The translations under genes were made by a program, and so were the position numbers. The notes beneath the pieces are model-generated. The model did no database searches, was not told the origin of the DNA, and saw nothing but the letters and a program-made list of their open reading frames with translations. DNA of 64,000 nucleotides from Tenacibaculum caenipelagi. GTDB taxonomy: Bacteria; Bacteroidota; Bacteroidia; Flavobacteriales; Flavobacteriaceae. Numbering within the stretch: the first letter of the stretch is position 1; each line of letters opens with the position of its first letter. The DNA is taken from the NCBI RefSeq assembly GCF_004363005.1, contig NZ_SNYH01000001.1:620001-684000 (forward strand), given 5' to 3'. This document shows, one piece after another, positions 63,335 to 64,000 of the stretch.

Positions 63335-63949
63335 ATGCACGTAGCAATTGCCGGAAACATTGGCGCAGGAAAGACCACATTAACTAAATTATTAGCAAAA
63401 CATTACAATTGGGAACCTCATTTTGAATCTGTTGATGAAAACCCTTACTTAGATGATTTTTACGCTGAAATGGAACGTTGGTCTTTTAACCTACAAGTAT
63501 ATTTTTTGAACAGCCGTTTCCGTCAAGTGTTAGAGTTACGTAAATCTGGTAGAAAAATAATTCAAGATAGAACTATTTACGAAGATGCTCATATTTTTGC
63601 CCCTAACTTACATGCAATGGGGTTAATGACCAATAGAGATTTTAGTAATTACTCTTCGTTATTTGAATTGATGGAGAACCTAGTAACTCCTCCTGATTTA
63701 TTAATTTATTTACGCGCAGATATTTCTACATTAGTAGGACAAATACACAAACGTGGCAGAGAATACGAAAACTCTATCAGCATTGATTATTTAAGTCGAT
63801 TAAATGAACGCTACGAAGCCTGGATTAGCCAGTATGATAAGGGAAAATTATTAATTATTGATGTTGATAATTTAGATTTTGTAGACAACCAAGAAGACTT
63901 AGGATATGTTATTGATAGAATTGACGCTCAAATAAACGGATTATTTTAA
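63335..63949 (+). CDS. Deoxynucleoside kinase
   Basis: The 204-residue protein has the P-loop GNIGAGKTTLTKLLA at the start, FESVDENPYLDDFY, the ERS-like lid replaced by QDRTIYEDAHIFA (DRxxxED) near residue 75, and RGREYENSISIDYLSRLNE. This is the dGK/dAK-type bacterial deoxynucleoside kinase fold, phosphorylating deoxyadenosine or deoxyguanosine; specificity cannot be read. It overlaps the convergent TrmH-like gene by 9 bases. Confidence 0.93.
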   Translation: MHVAIAGNIGAGKTTLTKLLAKHYNWEPHFESVDENPYLDDFYAEMERWSFNLQVYFLNSRFRQVLELRKSGRKIIQDRTIYEDAHIFAPNLHAMGLMTNRDFSNYSSLFELMENLVTPPDLLIYLRADISTLVGQIHKRGREYENSISIDYLSRLNERYEAWISQYDKGKLLIIDVDNLDFVDNQEDLGYVIDRIDAQINGLF

Positions 63950-64000
63950 TCCTCTTCTAAATTCACTCAATAAGATTGCTGTAGCTGTGGCTACATTTAA
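63941..64000 (-). CDS. TrmH/SpoU-family RNA methyltransferase (C-terminal end)
   Basis: Only the last 19 codons are in the window, ending at TAA 63943-63941. They read LNVATATAILLSEFRRGLK, which matches motif 3 of SpoU/TrmH RNA 2'-O-methyltransferases (the SLNVSVAxxI knot region). The rest lies outside. The identification rests on this short motif. Confidence 0.7.
   Translation of the reverse strand, partial: LNVATATAILLSEFRRGLK

Overview
The window is an AT-rich chromosomal segment from a member of the Bacteroidota, family Flavobacteriaceae, probably a marine genus such as Tenacibaculum or Polaribacter (genus is inference). The evidence is the gldK-gldL-gldM-gldN gliding/type IX secretion cluster, a secreted protease with a T9SS C-terminal sorting domain, a Kir-type potassium channel, DAHP synthase fused to chorismate mutase, promoters of the Bacteroidota type (TTG, about 19-23 bases, TAnnTTTG), and almost no Shine-Dalgarno sequences. 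I see no prophage, insertion sequence, CRISPR array or plasmid gene. The content is mostly housekeeping.

Layout. 1-7811 (minus): gldN (partial), gldM, gldL, gldK, an arginase-fold protein with degenerate metal ligands, and topA. 8010-14570 (plus): miaB, a sigma-54-type activator, lptE, a TPR protein, secG, then groES-groEL. 14642-28523 (mostly minus): polyprenyl synthase, rlmN, queA, aroA, a MazG-like protein, an MFS exporter behind a leader-peptide attenuator, a cyclase, hemW, a four-helix-bundle protein beside a seven-copy heptamer repeat, ruvC, adenine deaminase, pckA and DUF423. 28605-34446 (plus): saccharopine dehydrogenase-like, a zinc protease-like protein, metE under a cobalamin riboswitch, and a thioesterase. 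34485-37577 (minus): a tightly packed run with trmN6, several tiny or unknown genes, mnmD with an apparent ATA start, a cytochrome-like lipoprotein and DUF4920. 37699-50200: ilvE, a thioredoxin-like protein, MazG-like and HAD hydrolases, Kir channel, M49 peptidase, tag, sppA, metK under a SAM-II riboswitch, trxA and DUF58. 50256-55032 (plus): two identical tRNA-Asp genes, then a Phe/Tyr leader-peptide attenuator in front of the pheA-aminotransferase-SnoaL-tyrA-aroG/CM operon. 55079-64000: DUF5995, rsgA-dtd-tatD-tcdA, YceI, lipB, a large secreted metalloprotease, a deoxynucleoside kinase and the end of a TrmH-type gene.

How it works together. The most notable content is RNA-level regulation. 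Four cis-acting leaders can be read from the sequence. A cobalamin riboswitch would turn off B12-independent MetE when B12 is present. A SAM-II riboswitch sits before SAM synthetase. A complete attenuator with a Phe/Tyr-rich leader peptide controls aromatic amino acid synthesis. A second attenuator, with a 26-residue leader peptide that has no amino-acid bias, lies before an MFS exporter and looks like a sensor of ribosome inhibition. The last is the best candidate for something undescribed. Other points worth checking are the ATA start of mnmD, the heptamer repeat that abuts the hemW start, the arginase-fold pseudoenzyme, and a -24/-12-like palindromic element upstream of groES.
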